Below, piece by piece: positions 31,845 to 44,940 of a stretch of DNA of 64,000 nucleotides. Every line of letters starts with the position of its first letter. Within the stretch, counting starts at the first letter, position 1. Position numbers and translations under genes: made by a program. This DNA is from Morinoia aosen (Eukaryota; Arthropoda; Malacostraca; Amphipoda; Talitridae): assembly GCA_030386875.1 (NCBI GenBank), contig CM059559.1, positions 3,097,177 through 3,161,176 of the forward strand, written 5' to 3'. Under the pieces are notes generated by a model. It saw only the letters and a list, made by a program, of their open reading frames with translations, was not told the origin of the DNA and searched no databases.

Positions 31845-32090
31845 TCTTTTATAAGAACTAGTCTAACCCCCTTTATTTGAAATAAGAAAGAAGGAGAAAT
31901 GAAAGAGAGGCAGTAAGAAATAAAACAAATTAAATCCCTCGAGAGTTGATGAGGCCGCGTGAACACGGCCCGTCAAAATATATAGGACTGGAGCTTGTAT
32001 CACAGATACACTCATCACGCACTACAGGCAGGCTTCGGACGGACGGACGGACGGACGGACGCGGCTCCTATTACAGTAGTAAAGATTTCG
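31845..32090 (-). repeat. Dispersed repeat, copy 4 (full length)
   Basis: The most complete copy of the family also seen at 776-975. It runs from TTATAAGAACTAGTCTA through an AAGAAAG-rich part, GAGTTGATGAGGCCGCGT, GCTTGTATCACAGATACACT, GGCTTCGGAC and six GGAC/GGACG steps to GGCTCCTATTAC. Relative to copy 1 it has about 40 extra bp before the palindromic core. Confidence 0.65.
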
Positions 32091-32436
32091 TAACTTCGGT
32101 AGGTGGCCGCTTGGTTTCAGCTAAATCAGGAACCAAACGATTCAAGTACCTGAGTAATGAAAGTTTTAATTTGCAGAACGCTTGTTCGTACTTTTAGCTG
32201 AAAACTTAGTTTTGTTATGAAACTGGTCGAGGGTAAAAGATGTAGATACTTTTAAACTGTAAATGATTACTCGATAGTTATTTGAAACACAATTTGCATT
32301 TATGTCAACGTAACAATTTGCACCTTTTTTCGGTCCATATTTTACCGTTTTGTAAAATTATACGAGGAGAAATATGTCCAGAGAGTTTTACAAGGGGAAT
32401 ATGTGAGACCCCGAGCTAAATGTTAAGTAGGCCTTC

Positions 32437-32548
32437 CCCATGCAGTCTGACTTTTTCGCCACCTGCATGCATGTTTTTCGCCGCCCAAGTAATTGAATCG
32501 CTTAGGCGGAGAAAAACATGCATGCTTTGGCGAAAAAGTTTGAATGGG
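32437..32548. mobile_element. Palindromic mini-element, copy 1
   Basis: About 112 bp folding back on itself: CTTTTTCGCC, GCATGCATGTTTTTCGCCGC, a centre AAGTAATTGAATCGCTT, then the reverse complement of the arm (GAAAAACATGCATG, GGCGAAAAAG). Copies lie at 45216-45323 and 46112-46219. The ends here are more diverged (CCCATGCAGTCTGAC). No clear target duplication. Confidence 0.8.
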
Positions 32549-33540
32549 TCCTTTTGTAGAAGTAAAATAATTTTTTGTTTCGTTACAGACTTTTTTTCGG
32601 TTCTACTGTTCGGTTTTTCAGCACCTACTACCCTCTTTTTCAACTTTTATCTCGTTTCATGAACTTCTCTCTCAACTTACTGCATCTATGCACCTTTTGC
32701 ATAGATTCCGCATTCCCTCAACTCCATATTGAATGGTACATTTTTCCTTCCTCTTTTTGGAACGCCTTTCTTGCGGTTAGGGAGGCTTAAATCAATCTGT
32801 TATACAATAAGAGAGCTCCACATGGAAAGCTGTTCATGCGGAGTTATGCATGGGGAGTTCTGCATGCAGAATTATACATAAATGGATGCGTTGGAGCGTT
32901 GGATGTACATGTGCTCGCTTGTTTATAACATTAATGTTTATAAGTTCAGTTCATAAGTTCATTAATGTTTATAAATGTTTATGACATTAATGTCTGTTTT
33001 CAGGGAAGGAGTGATTTTCTAAAACTTCGACAGTCTCGAGCACAGTATTCATATTGTAATGCGAGTTGCTTAACGCAAGTACATGTAGTTGGGATACGCA
33101 ACTGAATATTGGGAATAACTTGCAATAAAAATCGATGTCAATAGGTATAAGGTTGTGGGGAGGCGAAAGATTCGAGTTCTGAGATCAAGGCATAAATAGA
33201 CAATGAGAATATCTTGCAATTCATCCATATTATGAAAGTACGTGCATAAATCAGACACACCATGAATTTAATTTTGACTCTGAGATGAAAATAATAAAAT
33301 TGACACAACTTCATTGACTTCGGCGACTCGATAACGACTCAAGGAAAAGGAAAAAAAGCAATAATGGCATTATGGCAGAAAGAGAAGCGAATCTGTTATT
33401 TCGCGGTGACACAAAGCCATTAATAATAATGCCACCGATGGATTCTTCAGGATTAAGAATACAGAGGAAAAATTTGACCAAGATACTAAAAACAGATAAG
33501 AAGGAAGAAGAATTCGATACCGTTACAAAGATACAGAAGC
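32549..33540. other. No recognised feature
   Basis: AT-rich unique DNA with a locally repeated ATTAATGTTTATAA motif near 32930-32990. Confidence 0.4.
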
Positions 33541-33985
33541 AGAAATTATGAGGACGTAGATAATGAGGACTACTATGATGATTTCGCAAAGATAATGAGG
33601 ACAAAGATAATGATTCTGAGGTAATGATGTAGCTAGTAATGCAAACAAAGATAATTATTACACAGATATAATGAGGACGTAGCTAATGAGGTCAAAGAAA
33701 ATGATTACCGTGGAATGAGATCGACAATGAGGACAAGGATAATGATCACTCAGAGATAATGAGGACAAAAAAATGATTATACAGAGATAATAATAATGCT
33801 GGTCATGCGGACATAGAAAATAATTACACAGAGGCAATAATGATGTTGATTATGCGGATATAGATGATAATTACACAGAGACAATAATGATGTAGGTCAT
33901 GCGGACATAGATAATAGTTACACAGAGACAATAATGATGTAAGTAATGCGAACCAAAATAATAATTACACAGAGATAATGAAGAC
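33541..33985. repeat. Diverged minisatellite, about 45 bp
   Basis: Units built on GATAATTACACAGAGACAAT followed by AATGATGTAGGTCATGCGGACATA, regular near 33790-33985 and increasingly degenerate to the left. Confidence 0.75.
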
Positions 33986-34921
33986 AAAGAACTAACTAAG
34001 GCCACAAGCGCCGGTTGAATAATTATAAGCAGAGAAAGACACAGCCGTCTGTCGTCATCGCCCTGCTCCCCCAGAGCCCGTACGGAGCCTAGCTGTGTGT
34101 GACGCGCAAGCATTCTATGGGGAGCGATGCTTCAAAACCCGCAAATCCCGAGAGCCTCTCCCTAAGTCCACGCCAGGCAATGAATAAAGTATGAGCTTTT
34201 TGGCCTGGATTTACTTTTCAATTTCCGTTCCCGTTTTCTCTTGTGCGAAGCGAACAATCTTCCATTTTCGAACATCTCCTTGTTTGGTTCAGGTTTCTTT
34301 TCTGTAAAAGATTCCGGCTTGCTAAGGATTTTTTTTTTGAAGATAAAGCGTTTCTTGAATAGTTTTTCGAGGGCGCAAATTGAAAAGGCTCTCTACGGAG
34401 CAATTCAAGGCGAAATCCCGGAATTTCGTGTAGGATCGGAGATGCGCGTCTGGGCGATCCAGTCCAATGGGAAAGAAAAGCCTCGAATGTGATTGGCTGG
34501 CCAAGCTATCATAGTCGTCTCTGATTGGTTTTCAATGCGACTTTGCACCAAATTAGCGATTGCAATTATTTAAAGTGTTTAAAAGTCTAAATTTGAAGAT
34601 TAACTGTCAAAATCACTCATGCTGAGTTACCCACGAGAGCGATAGCTCATTCGAGAATCAATCAGAGTCTTGATAGCCAGTCCAGATTGCTTTTAAATGA
34701 TTCAGCCCACATGAATATTAAGAATAAATCAGATTGCAACACCGAAATCATACATATGTACGCATGAATCCTGAGTTAGTTGAGCCCTCTGCGTTGCATC
34801 GAACTGTCGCATGCACTCTGGATGCAGGAGAGCTTTGCATGAACTTCTACTTGATTACAGCTCGCCTCCAGTCGCCGGAGTTGCTTCTCGAGTTCTGAAC
34901 CGGTTATGAAGTCGTGCAAGT
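33986..34921. other. No recognised feature
   Basis: Unique-looking DNA of mixed composition. No supported gene. Confidence 0.4.
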
Positions 34922-35704
34922 GGCATGAGATCGAGCGCGTGTCATGAGATCGAGCGCATGGCATGAGATCGAGCGCGTGTCATGAGATCGAGCGCGTGGC
35001 ATGAGATCGAGCGCGTGGCATGAGATCGAGCGCGTGGCATGAGATCGAGCGCGTGTCATGAGATCGAGCGCGTGGCATGAGATCGAGCGTGTGTCATGAG
35101 ATCGAGCACGTGGCATGAGATCGAGCGTGTGTCATGAGATCGAGCGCGTGGCATGAGATCGAGCGCGTGGCATGAGATCGAGCGCGTGTTATGAGATCGA
35201 GCGCGTGGAATGAGATCGAGCGCGTGTCTTGAGATCGAGCGCGTGGCATGAGATCCAGCGCGTGGCATGAGGTCGAGCGCGTGGAATGAGATCGAGCGCG
35301 TGTCATGAGATCGAGCGCGTGGAATGAGATCAAGCGCGTGTCATGAGATCGAGCGCGTGGCATGAGATCGAGCGCGTGGCATGAGATCGAGCGCGTGGCA
35401 TGAGATCCAGCGCGTGGCATGAGATCGAGCGCGTGGAATGAGATCGAGCGCGTGTCATGAGATCGAGCGCGTGGAATGAGATCGAGCGCGTGGAATGAGA
35501 TCAAGCGCGTGTCATGAGATCGAGCGCGTGGCATGAGATCGAGCGCGTGGCATGAGATCGAGCGCGTGTCATGAGATCGAGCGCGTGGAATGAGATCGAG
35601 CGCGTGTCATGAGATCGAGCGCGTGGAATGAGATCGAGCGCGTGGCATGAGATCGAGCGCGTGGCATAAGATCGAGCACGTGGCGCGAGATCGAGCGCGT
35701 GGCA
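34922..35704. repeat. 19-bp minisatellite
   Basis: About 41 units of GAGATCGAGCGCGTGGCAT with GTGTCAT and GTGGAAT variants. Open minus-strand frames (19-residue period) are artefacts. Confidence 0.95.
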
Positions 35705-35977
35705 AATCGCAAATTCTATTAATGCATATTTTTACAGCAATGATTTAGTCTTTCTCACAAAAATGCATGCTAATAAATAAAGGAAATTTAACCAAAGAAC
35801 TCACAGATTACAGTTGGCTTATCATTGTATGATTTTCCCATTGATTTTGTCTTAAAAAATATTCAAATCCATTCAATTGGTATCTGTACACCTACAAAAA
35901 TAAGTACCTGTTGTACAGCGCGATACCTGGTTCTATATTGCTTCATGGTACACTGCACCTGCATTTATATAGAAAAA
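35705..35977. other. No recognised feature
   Basis: AT-rich spacer between the 19-bp array and the Helitron-like fragment. Confidence 0.4.
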
Positions 35978-36660
35978 TCTATTCTATAATAAGAGTCACG
36001 TCCGTTCGTCCGTGTGTCTGTCCGTGTGTCACACTCTTTCGAATCGATAGCTTTGATAGCAACATGGATAAAGCTCAAGAAATAGAAGAATTCATTCTAT
36101 TACATTTTTTTCGGTGGCAGTTAAACTCCCTTTCACTTATTTATTTTTTGCAAATAGAAACTTTCTTTTGAGCTTTTTCTGTTGAAACTCATCACGATAC
36201 TTTGATATTTTTAATTCATTATGCTGAAAGAAATGTTTTAAATTAGTTTAATCAGTAACCTGGCCACCAGTTAGTATAAGGCCAAAGATTTTGGAAATTG
36301 AGTTATTGTTTTCGGAATTGTGATTTTCATGAAAAGCTTCAAAGAGATAATAGCAGACATTTCAGAATAAAATTCCTGCATAAGACGCCAACATGGACAG
36401 AAAGGTGTTCAACCGCAAGAGAGAAGCAGCAAGACTTCGGCAGCAAGAAAGACGACCAATATGATCGGATGAAAAACGCGAAATGGCAAGACGAAACAAT
36501 GCTGCTCGCCAACGAGAAGCTAGAGCTAACGCGACCCTTGAACGGCGTTTGCCAATTGTACGGAATGGTGCAAAGCAACACCGAGTAGCTAGAGAGGGCT
36601 TAACACATGAAAGAAGCGAGGAAATTCTTCAGATTTATGTTCAACAGCATTGATCTTAAC
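35978..36660 (+). mobile_element. Helitron-like fragment (5' end and start of ORF)
   Basis: Begins after an A with TCTATTCTATAATAAGAG, followed by CGTCCGTTCGTCCG and GTGTGTCTGTCC, a layout often seen at animal Helitron 5' termini. About 400 bp later is a broken frame of the arginine/alanine-rich type that precedes the Helitron replication-helicase region. The 3' end is not found and no Rep or helicase motif is present. The call rests on overall style rather than a catalytic motif. Confidence 0.5.
36392..36652 (+). pseudogene. Helitron-type N-terminal coding remnant
   Basis: From ATG 36392 the frame reads MDRKVFNRKREAARLRQQER, hits a TGA near 36460, then continues in phase with alternating RRNNAARQREARANATLERR-type sequence. 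The Arg/Ala/Glu-rich repeats resemble the segment upstream of the Rep domain in many animal Helitron proteins. It ends in a stop near 36650. Confidence 0.45.
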
Positions 36661-36777
36661 TTCCTTAATTATCAATTAAAATATTATTAACCGTATATTA
36701 ACAGGCATTGCACTGATAACAATAAGAAATCCTACTTCTTGTTTATTTTAGGCACTATGTGTTCCATTTTATTGAGT

Positions 36778-36912
36778 GGCCCATGTGCTGACCTGGGCCC
36801 GGTGTGCTGACCTGGGCCCGTGTACTGACCTGGGCCCGTGTACTGACCTGGGCCCAGGTCCGGTGTGCTGACCTGGGCCCGTGTGCTGACCTGGGCCCAG
36901 GTCCGGTCAGTG
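36778..36912. repeat. GTGCTGACCTGGGCCC tandem repeat
   Basis: About six units of 16-19 bp built on TGCTGACCTGGGCCCG, two of them with an added AGGTCCG that makes local GGGCCCAGGTC palindromic context. Confidence 0.85.
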
Positions 36913-36994
36913 GCCGGGCCCGCTAATGGAGGCACAATCGATGAGGGAGGTCCTGCCGCGCGCTGCTTTATTTTTACCTTCGGGCGCCCTACTT

Positions 36995-37052
36995 TGTGGT
37001 GCGTGGTGGTGCGTGGTGGTGCGGGGTGGTGCGTGGTGGTGCGTGATGATAT
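36995..37052. repeat. GTGGTGCGTG short tandem repeat
   Basis: A 10-bp step GTGCGTGGTG repeated about five times. Confidence 0.85.
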
Positions 37053-39119
37053 TTCAGAGGATGCGAAAAAAGTCCAGGTGAGTAATAGGATATTGGCCAT
37101 ATGATGACATTTTTATTTCAAAGGTTGCGAGGTTCAAATGAAATTTCTTTAGGGCGAAAAAAGTTGGGAACTCCCTTGGTCAAGGAGAACTCGTATGCAA
37201 AATGACGACGGCGCTCGGCTATTAAGTAACACGTTGACCCGTTGACGCAGCGGTGCATGTGGCAGCACAAGTTCTTTTTAGTGAACTTAGCTACTCTAGG
37301 TGCTGTAGCACAACCAAGCCCATTAATAATACAAATTACGCTGTTTTAGGCAGCACTACGAAGATGTAAGTTTTCCAAAAATTCGGTATTTGGTGAACAC
37401 GATGAAATTCGGTTGTACATCACACGTCGTGATGTCTCTGGTATCTGAAAATATTGATATTACCGAGACGAGCGATGTAGGAAGTTCATGTGTATAGGAA
37501 ACAGTGGGAGAAAAAAAATGCTACTGAGAATTTCAGTCAAAGTGCCATCTCGTAACAATGAAAAGCAACTTTGGTAGAAATACCAAAGCGACAAATAAAT
37601 AATCTCTGACCGAAGTTCTTGTTAACTGAGTTTATTATTATTATTATTGATGAACTGCATTCGGCGAGCAGGGCTAGTTTTTTCTGGCCCATTCCAGTAT
37701 ATCAACTTTGTACATATTTGGCCTGGCAAGATGAATTATTCCTAAATTCCTTATTAAACTGCGCACCAGAGAGCGGCAATGGAGGCAGTAGACACCATGC
37801 AGTGACGAGACGATTTCCGATTCCCAACTGTAATATCTGAACATTTTCCATTAGCCTACGTTCACAAGCTGTCAACAAGGCAGTTGAAGTTGCTAAGAGT
37901 GTCCTGACCTAAATACGCGGCCTCTTTCATGTCGCTTTAAGCCGTCACTAATTGCACTTTGAATTTCTACCTGATATAGAAATACTGAGATTGCTTCCAT
38001 GAGTCTCTCAGTCCAACAGCTTGTATGCTATTTTGCGACGTTTTCGATCAGCTATTGGCGGAATTATTTTCGTTGTTTTATTACCAATATTCAGTGTTCA
38101 AGAACACACATTAAATGAAGCAGTAACTCCATCACACATGCTACACAATTCTACACATGGTATCTTTAACTATTGCTGACTGGCATTCGTCGTTCTTTTA
38201 ACTATATCACAGAATTGCTCTCGGTGCACAAATAAATAGTAGTGTCCAACCTTCAACATCCAGGCACAAGTGCACGTGCTGTTTTGCTTTCTTTTGGAGA
38301 CACTGTCAAAAAATATTGACGTCGGACCTAATACCTTCTCCGTAGAGCTAAAAGTTAACTTCGCTGCAAAATATTTTTGCTTCCATTTACGATATTTCCG
38401 TTCCTTATCTTCCACCGATAAGCAAAAAGAATTTTTTATGTACTACGTTCAATTAAATGAACGCTAAATCTATGAAAGTTAATTCAACTTGGAAGAACTT
38501 GAGCTGTCAGTTGCATCGCTACTACGGCGGGGAATGTTTGGAAAATGAGGCTTGGACCCACACCTGAAATTATCTCTGAGTGAAGAAGTCCTCGCTGTGG
38601 CTCTGAAATTCGGCAGATCTGTGTGGCTGGAGGCATTTTTTGGGGATAATCCGAATCGCTATCAGCCATCAACTCGTTGATGTAAGAGTGTGTTGAACTC
38701 CATTAGACTTACGATGATGAAGTTGAATTGAGTGGCGTGAGATGTTCATAGTTTTCTCACTCCTGAAAGTATGTTCCTATGATTATTTTTCTTAAATTTG
38801 CTCTCAGAAGCCGAATGCTTGTACCGAAATACTGAAGAATAATTGAACATAGAAGTAGTTGAATGTAACAATAAACTTGTTCTGAACAATTTAAATGTGG
38901 GCATTAATAAAAGTTCCCCATAAAAATTCATTAACGTAAAACCTATAACAGACGAATGCCTTTAATTTATAAGAATAGATTAGATTAATAGATATAATAA
39001 GAATAGATAATGTTATGCTATGTGCGGCACGCGGTCCACAAGTGTAATAACTCAATGTTTTCGCTCGGCCTGCGCCATTTCTGTCAGAAACGAGGCAAGA
39101 GCAGTCGCACAAGGCGACA
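37053..39119. other. No recognised feature
   Basis: Mixed AT-rich DNA; one (TTA)n run near 37629. No ORF with a recognisable motif. Confidence 0.4.
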
Positions 39120-39760
39120 GCTCTTTTTTCGTCAATTTTCGTCAACTGTAACATGAATGACCTGAAGACAATATTCGTTGATAGTAAGAAAAAAGGATGA
39201 AGATAAAAATAGCATTCGCCAACAGTGGCATAAATGAAAAGAACAACATCCCTGAATAGCGACAAGGATGACGAACAGACAACATTCGTATACATGAATG
39301 ACATGAATGACGAAAAAAAACTCACCTGTCAATAATAATTCTCATAGCGAGAAGAGCAACACTTCCGCCCACAGTAGCATGAATTATTACTAGAACTACT
39401 AATTGCTAGAATTAATAACTAGAAAAAATACACTCATCAGCAGTAACTCAAATGACGGAAAACCCAAACTCGTCAACAATGGATATGTGAACGAGATGGA
39501 CATCGCATTCGTCAAGAGTAATGCAAAAGACGAGAAGACAACACTTCCATTATAAGTAACTCAAATGGTGAGACGAACAACACTTCCATCAAAAGTAACT
39601 CAAAGCGCGAGAAGAACAACACTTCCGTCAAAAGTAACTCGACTGGCGAGACGAACAACACTTCAGTCAAAAGTAACTCGACTAGCGAGACGAACAACAC
39701 TTCAGTCAAAAGTAACTCAAATGGCGAGAAGAACAACCCTTCCGTCAAGAATGACCGCGG
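39120..39760. repeat. 39-bp minisatellite with degenerate left part
   Basis: From about 39530 to 39756 six units of 39 bp built on GAGACGAACAACACTTC and TCAAAAGTAACTC are well preserved. Left of this, as far as about 39120, CGAGAAGAGCAACACTTCC-like and CATTCGT-like segments recur with decay. The period is a multiple of 3, so a 13-residue repeat frame is open; I do not treat it as a gene. Confidence 0.8.
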
Positions 39761-40640
39761 CGGCAACCACTCGATCTCGCTGCAGCGGGCACACATTGTC
39801 TCTCTGGAGGGTCACGGACACAAAGTCGAAGTAAGTTACGTTTTCATCGCACGTTAAGTTTCAAATGGAGAATTAATGGAGTGTGTTTCCGGGTGGCGAC
39901 CACAATTTAAAATCTTGCATGGAACATTTCACGTTTGAATATCGGACGCAGATTACTGGACATGGGTTGTTTATTTTTAACTTGACATGTGCTCCGCTTC
40001 TTTTATGACGGCCATTATATAAATGAAGATAGAAGTTTATGGTGGGTGAGATAGCATTTAGAGAAATTTAGCTGGCATCTCTCGCTTGAAACTTTTGTTA
40101 TAGTTTGGGATTTAATGCTCAACTTGTACGAGGAGAAAGTTTTCCATGCGGGCAGCAGCAACACGTGTGTATAAAAAAGTGCATGATTCCAGTGTTGGGA
40201 AGAAGTTGATTTAGTGCTTCAGAGGGGCACTTCCTTTGTGAATGATTCGTATTCTTTCTTTCAGAGCTAAGGCATGCAATTAAGGCAGACATAAATTAAA
40301 ATGCGGGGCTGTAATTTTTACGGAATAAAATATTAGAGAACTAACTTCTGGCGCGAAAGGTCGTAACTCTTTTACCATAGATGGATAAGCGGTATTTCTT
40401 GGAAAGATCTCATTAATGGTAAATTTCGGTATCTTACGCTGTTTTCGTTTGATGGTCGGAATTTGGAAGGCAAAGCAGGTATTCCTTCGCTGCAAGCGCA
40501 GCTGGCGCAGAGCAGCGCTCAAGCGCTTTCGCAAACTGTAACTGCGGGTCTGTGCCTCAAAACGGCATCTTATGAAATCATTTGACACGTAACGTATAAT
40601 TGTGTGAAAATTTTGAGATGAAATGTACATTATTTTGTAT
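39761..40640. other. No recognised feature
   Basis: Unique-looking DNA between two minisatellites. No motif-bearing frame. Confidence 0.4.
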
Positions 40641-41310
40641 ACGCTCACTCCATTGAGGGACCAATGCTGAGTACAATCATTGCCTCACAGAAGGTTGCAG
40701 ACGCTCACTTCATTGAGGAGCCATTGCTGCGTACAAACATTGCCTCACAGAAGGTTGCAGACGCTCACTTCATTGAGGGACCAATGCTGAGTACAATCAT
40801 TGCCTCACAGAAGGTTGCAGACGCTCACTTCATTGAGGGACCAATGCTGAGTACAATCATTGCCTCACAGAAGGTTGCAGACGCTCACTTCATTGAGGGA
40901 CCAATGCTGCGTACAATCACTGCCTCACAGAAGGTTGCAGACGCTCACTTCATTGAGGGACCAATGCTGAGTACAATCATTGCCTCACAGAAGGTTGCAG
41001 ACGCTCACTCCATTGAGGGACCAATGCTGAGTACAATCATTGCCTCACAGAAGGTTGCAGACGCTCACTTCATTGAGGGACCAATGCTGAGTACAATCAT
41101 TGCCTCACAGAAGGTTGCAGACGCTCACTTCATTGAGGGACCAATGCTGCGTACAATCATTGCCTCACAGAAGGTTGCAGACGCTCACTCCATTGAGGGA
41201 CCATTGCTGCGTACAAACATTGCCTCACAGAAGGTTGCATTGACTCACTCCATTGAGGAACCAATGCTGCGTACAATCACTGCCTCACAGAAGGATACAG
41301 ACGCTCACAG
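40641..41310. repeat. 60-bp minisatellite, 11 units
   Basis: Exactly 60-bp units, for example GCTCACTTCATTGAGGGACC then AATGCTGAGTACAATCATTG and CCTCACAGAAGGTTGCAGAC. Because 60 is a multiple of 3 a 248-codon plus-strand frame (40664-41410) with a 20-residue repeat (around IIASQKVADAHFIEGPMLST) is open. The differences among units that I checked (AGT/CGT, ATC/AAC, ATT/ACT, TTC/TCC, GGA/GAG, ATG/TTG) all change the amino acid, so I favour non-coding repeat over gene. Confidence 0.92.
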
Positions 41311-44300
41311 AACTGGCCCTAGAGTGCATTGTGCATTACGGTGTTCCTTTATTGATAGACGGCAGGAGATGGTGAGAAAAGCTGTAGTTACGATAGTGTG
41401 TGAGATGTGAGGAATATGTGAGGAGTTATCTACTGTTGATGTTTTTGAAATATCATCTTCATTTCTCAACGGCTTCCCACTGTTCGGCAGTTGTTTGAAG
41501 TCGTGCTCACAGTTTCACTCAAGTGTTGCACTCGACGCCATGGCTTACGTCATGATTTTGAGTGGCTACAGTAGATTGCAATAAAAAGGGACGCATTTTT
41601 TCATTCAACTTGGTTAGCAAATTTAATTTATATTTTCAATGCTTTACTTTCTTCCATTCGAGCATCTGTTTGACAATAAAATAGTCCTTGCGCTTGAAAA
41701 AGCGAGCTGTTTCAGCAGCGAAAATTAATGCGTTTCAATAGTTGAAATTCTCCCTAAAATTTGGACAACTGCAGCCATAGGTCGGCAAATTTATAGAGTT
41801 CGGGCGATGTTAAAATGTGCGGGTTGAACATTGTTGTTTTTGGAATTTCAAGAAATTCTTCAGATTAACAGTCCTTCGCTAACATTTTTCATTCCTGGTA
41901 GAACAATTATAAATTATTGGATCCAATTTTATCTCGATGTGCATTGACATAATCCTGATCAGAAAGCTGTTCAAAATTAAATTGAGTATGAGATCTTTTC
42001 AACAACGCCGAATTTGAGTCCATCGGAGACACTCCACTTGATTGCTAACTTTCCTAGTCGAGCTTAAGGACGATGCAAAAAGGCATATTTTTAGTTTCAC
42101 ACGGATGCCATCCAAATTGCCTTCCTCAGCGCTGCCATTGGCCAAAGCTGACTCCAGCTTCTGAAGCATCCAAATAGACCAGCCTTTTGGAGCTCGTGCT
42201 GCTCGCACGATTAAAATTTTTGAGCCGAGAACGACGGCCAAGAGGCAACAATTTATTGGTCGTATATATCCTGAGGCTTTATCACGCTCCATATCGCCTG
42301 AAATATGGGCCTATCAAGATGCCTGTGAATTGATCGAACTGTTTTTGTTCGGCAGTGCCATCAAGCCGTGCTAATATCACGGTACAAAGGTGCTGGTTTG
42401 AAGCAACGCAAAATTCCAGCAAGCGTTAGCGTCATCGCAAGAGCGTCTCCGCACTCAGTGTCGTCGTCACAAGGGTTTGTTCCAGCGTGAATGCGAGGAC
42501 TAGTTTCTGTAACACAGTCTTTGTTTCAGGTATTGTGAACAGTGGCATTTTCGCTTTGGTATTGATGAGACTTATTGATTTATGAATAATAGAGTGTTTG
42601 TAGGCGATAGTTTTTCTGAGTTGGTTGAAGCGAGAACTGAACTTTGAAACAAACTATGGCGGAACGTTTGAGCTAGACGAACGACAAAACGTTTTGTTTT
42701 ACGTTTTGAGTTCTTCCCGAATGTTTCACGGATTTAAAAAGTCGCAGAGGATGAATTAACCCTCAAGCGATTAGTAAAGTCTTACGTAAGAATGAAATAT
42801 ACGATAGATAAACCGAGATTGAATAAATGAAGTGAGAAATGAAGTTATTGTGGTTGCTAGAATTCAAGCAATACAAATTGGCTGCCTCATTCTGAATGAC
42901 GTCATGATGAGTTTTCTTACGAGTTATTAGACTGTTTTGGGCAGGGGCAAGTCAAAGAGAGCCGTAAGGCCCCATTCATGTTTTACATTTTTAGTTCATT
43001 CTCGAAAGATAGAAAAGAATTGGACATCAGCGTAATGGCAAATCTTTGGGATGAAGTCTCTTCGCAGTCGATCACACCGCCGTTATAAAACTTGTAGTGG
43101 TGTATCATCAATGTAATAAACGCGAAATCATTATTATTTGCTTTTAATATTCATGTTGAGGATACATTTTTCTCACTAGCTTTAGATCATCCATCCAGCA
43201 ATTTTTTCGATTTAAGGACATGTGTCCAGTTTTGCCGAACTACGCTTGTTAGTATCACTGCGTAATTTGCAAAGGGTGTAGATACTCATTGATGAGTCTA
43301 GTTTTTTCCCTAATATATATATGACATTGACAGTTCTTCAACAAAGTTTTCAGTTAATTCACGCAGGTATTCGAAATGTGCACCGTTTCTTGTTTTTTTT
43401 TTCAGTCCAAGATCAGATATATTTGGAAGCGTTCGTTTCTAAGAATGTTCACAATATTATTAGGCACTTTTAGTTTTCAAGTTTCAATGTTGGTGATCCT
43501 GAATTTTTGGCGATTTTGTTTCTACGATTTTTGAAGGTTAAAACAGCGTAGATAGAGGGAGGTTAACTCATTATTAGTTATAGGAAAATTATAATTTTTA
43601 AGTTTAGCGATAAGGTAGATGTTGAATTAAGGATTAAAGTAGAGCTTAACGTGATAGTTACGTTTTGAATAAGTTCAGGATAGATAAGGTCGGATTCCAA
43701 ACTCAGATATCGATAACTGGTGAAATTATTGGCAACATGGAATAGACGTTGCTGATAACTGCTACTATCATCTTAAAATCATTAAATCGAAATTATTATA
43801 GTCATCAATGTTCACATGGGAGTTAATGCGATACCGAGGGTGCTACATCAATTCTGACATATTTAATAGATGCTTCAGTGATTGATATACAGTCCCCGAC
43901 ACGACACGCTTGGCATAATTAGCTCTCCCAGGACCCGACTCGAGGGCTGCTGCTGCAGAGTGAGCGAGCGCAACGTGCCACCCTGAGCCTGGAGTGGCCA
44001 GGCTACTCGGAGCTCTTCGGTCGTTAACAAACTAAAACTTCATTCTCCGGCGGCCTGGATTCTAATTAATGAAAGTCTATGAGGGAACTTCTCGCATTAC
44101 TGCGACTGTTTTAATTATTTGGTCAAAACAAGGAGCCGCTTGTCCGTTAGCCAATGACAGAGGCCGGTTTGGGGAAGACGTATTTTGCAGCGCACATAGC
44201 TTCATTAAACACTTTCAAAAATTTCTTTATTAACTTATGAATTGCTGATCGTGTCCAGTGGAATTTCGCGTCTCTGGTGTTCTTTCTCGTGTTCAAAAAT

Positions 44301-44940
44301 TCCTCTAGCGGTGAAACATTCTTTAAGAATTGATGGATAATCACCTTTTGTATGAATATTTGACAGTCTCGTAATACATTAGAGTTTTGGCGCGGTGTAC
44401 TTACAGCATGCTTTGTATAAGTTGAAGGTCAATACAAGATGCTGAAATGATTCTAAGGAAAAAGCTGTGAGAATGGTTTCGCTATCAGCGTACTTGTATA
44501 ATACCAAGTGCTTCAGATCAAGCAGTGCAGCTACATATACTTTTTTTCGCTACTACACAAACGTTCCTCTTGAGAAATGTTTTGAAAGCAATTTTTTACC
44601 AGCTGTTGTATTTTTAGACCCATAAGCATGGATATCGAAAGCGTCGCATCGCGTATGTTTTATGAACTTTCGTTTTCATGTAAAAGACAACAGCAACGAA
44701 CAAAATTTTGTGCGTCGTTCATTCCAGGTGCAGCTTATTTTATTTTCCTCTAAACACACATGAGGCCCGCAATTTTTAACGACAGCCGGCGAATCCAAAT
44801 CTGAGTTACACAAAAGTACAGACATTCATACACTGCTGCACACATGTGGTTTACTGTGTCTGAAGGGTGAACTTTTCTGGCGTCAGAGTATTTTTAAAAA
44901 AATTCAGTAGTTTTTCCTGCGTATTGAGTACGCGTGAATC
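41311..44940. other. No recognised feature
   Basis: Long unique-looking stretch. The most open frame (41999-42292 minus, 97 codons) has no recognisable motif. A GC-richer patch near 43910-44010 stands out but carries no identifiable element. Confidence 0.4.

Noticed and set aside
35094..35534. 146-codon minus ORF with RARSHDTRSIS repeats
   Set aside because: 19-bp minisatellite artefact.
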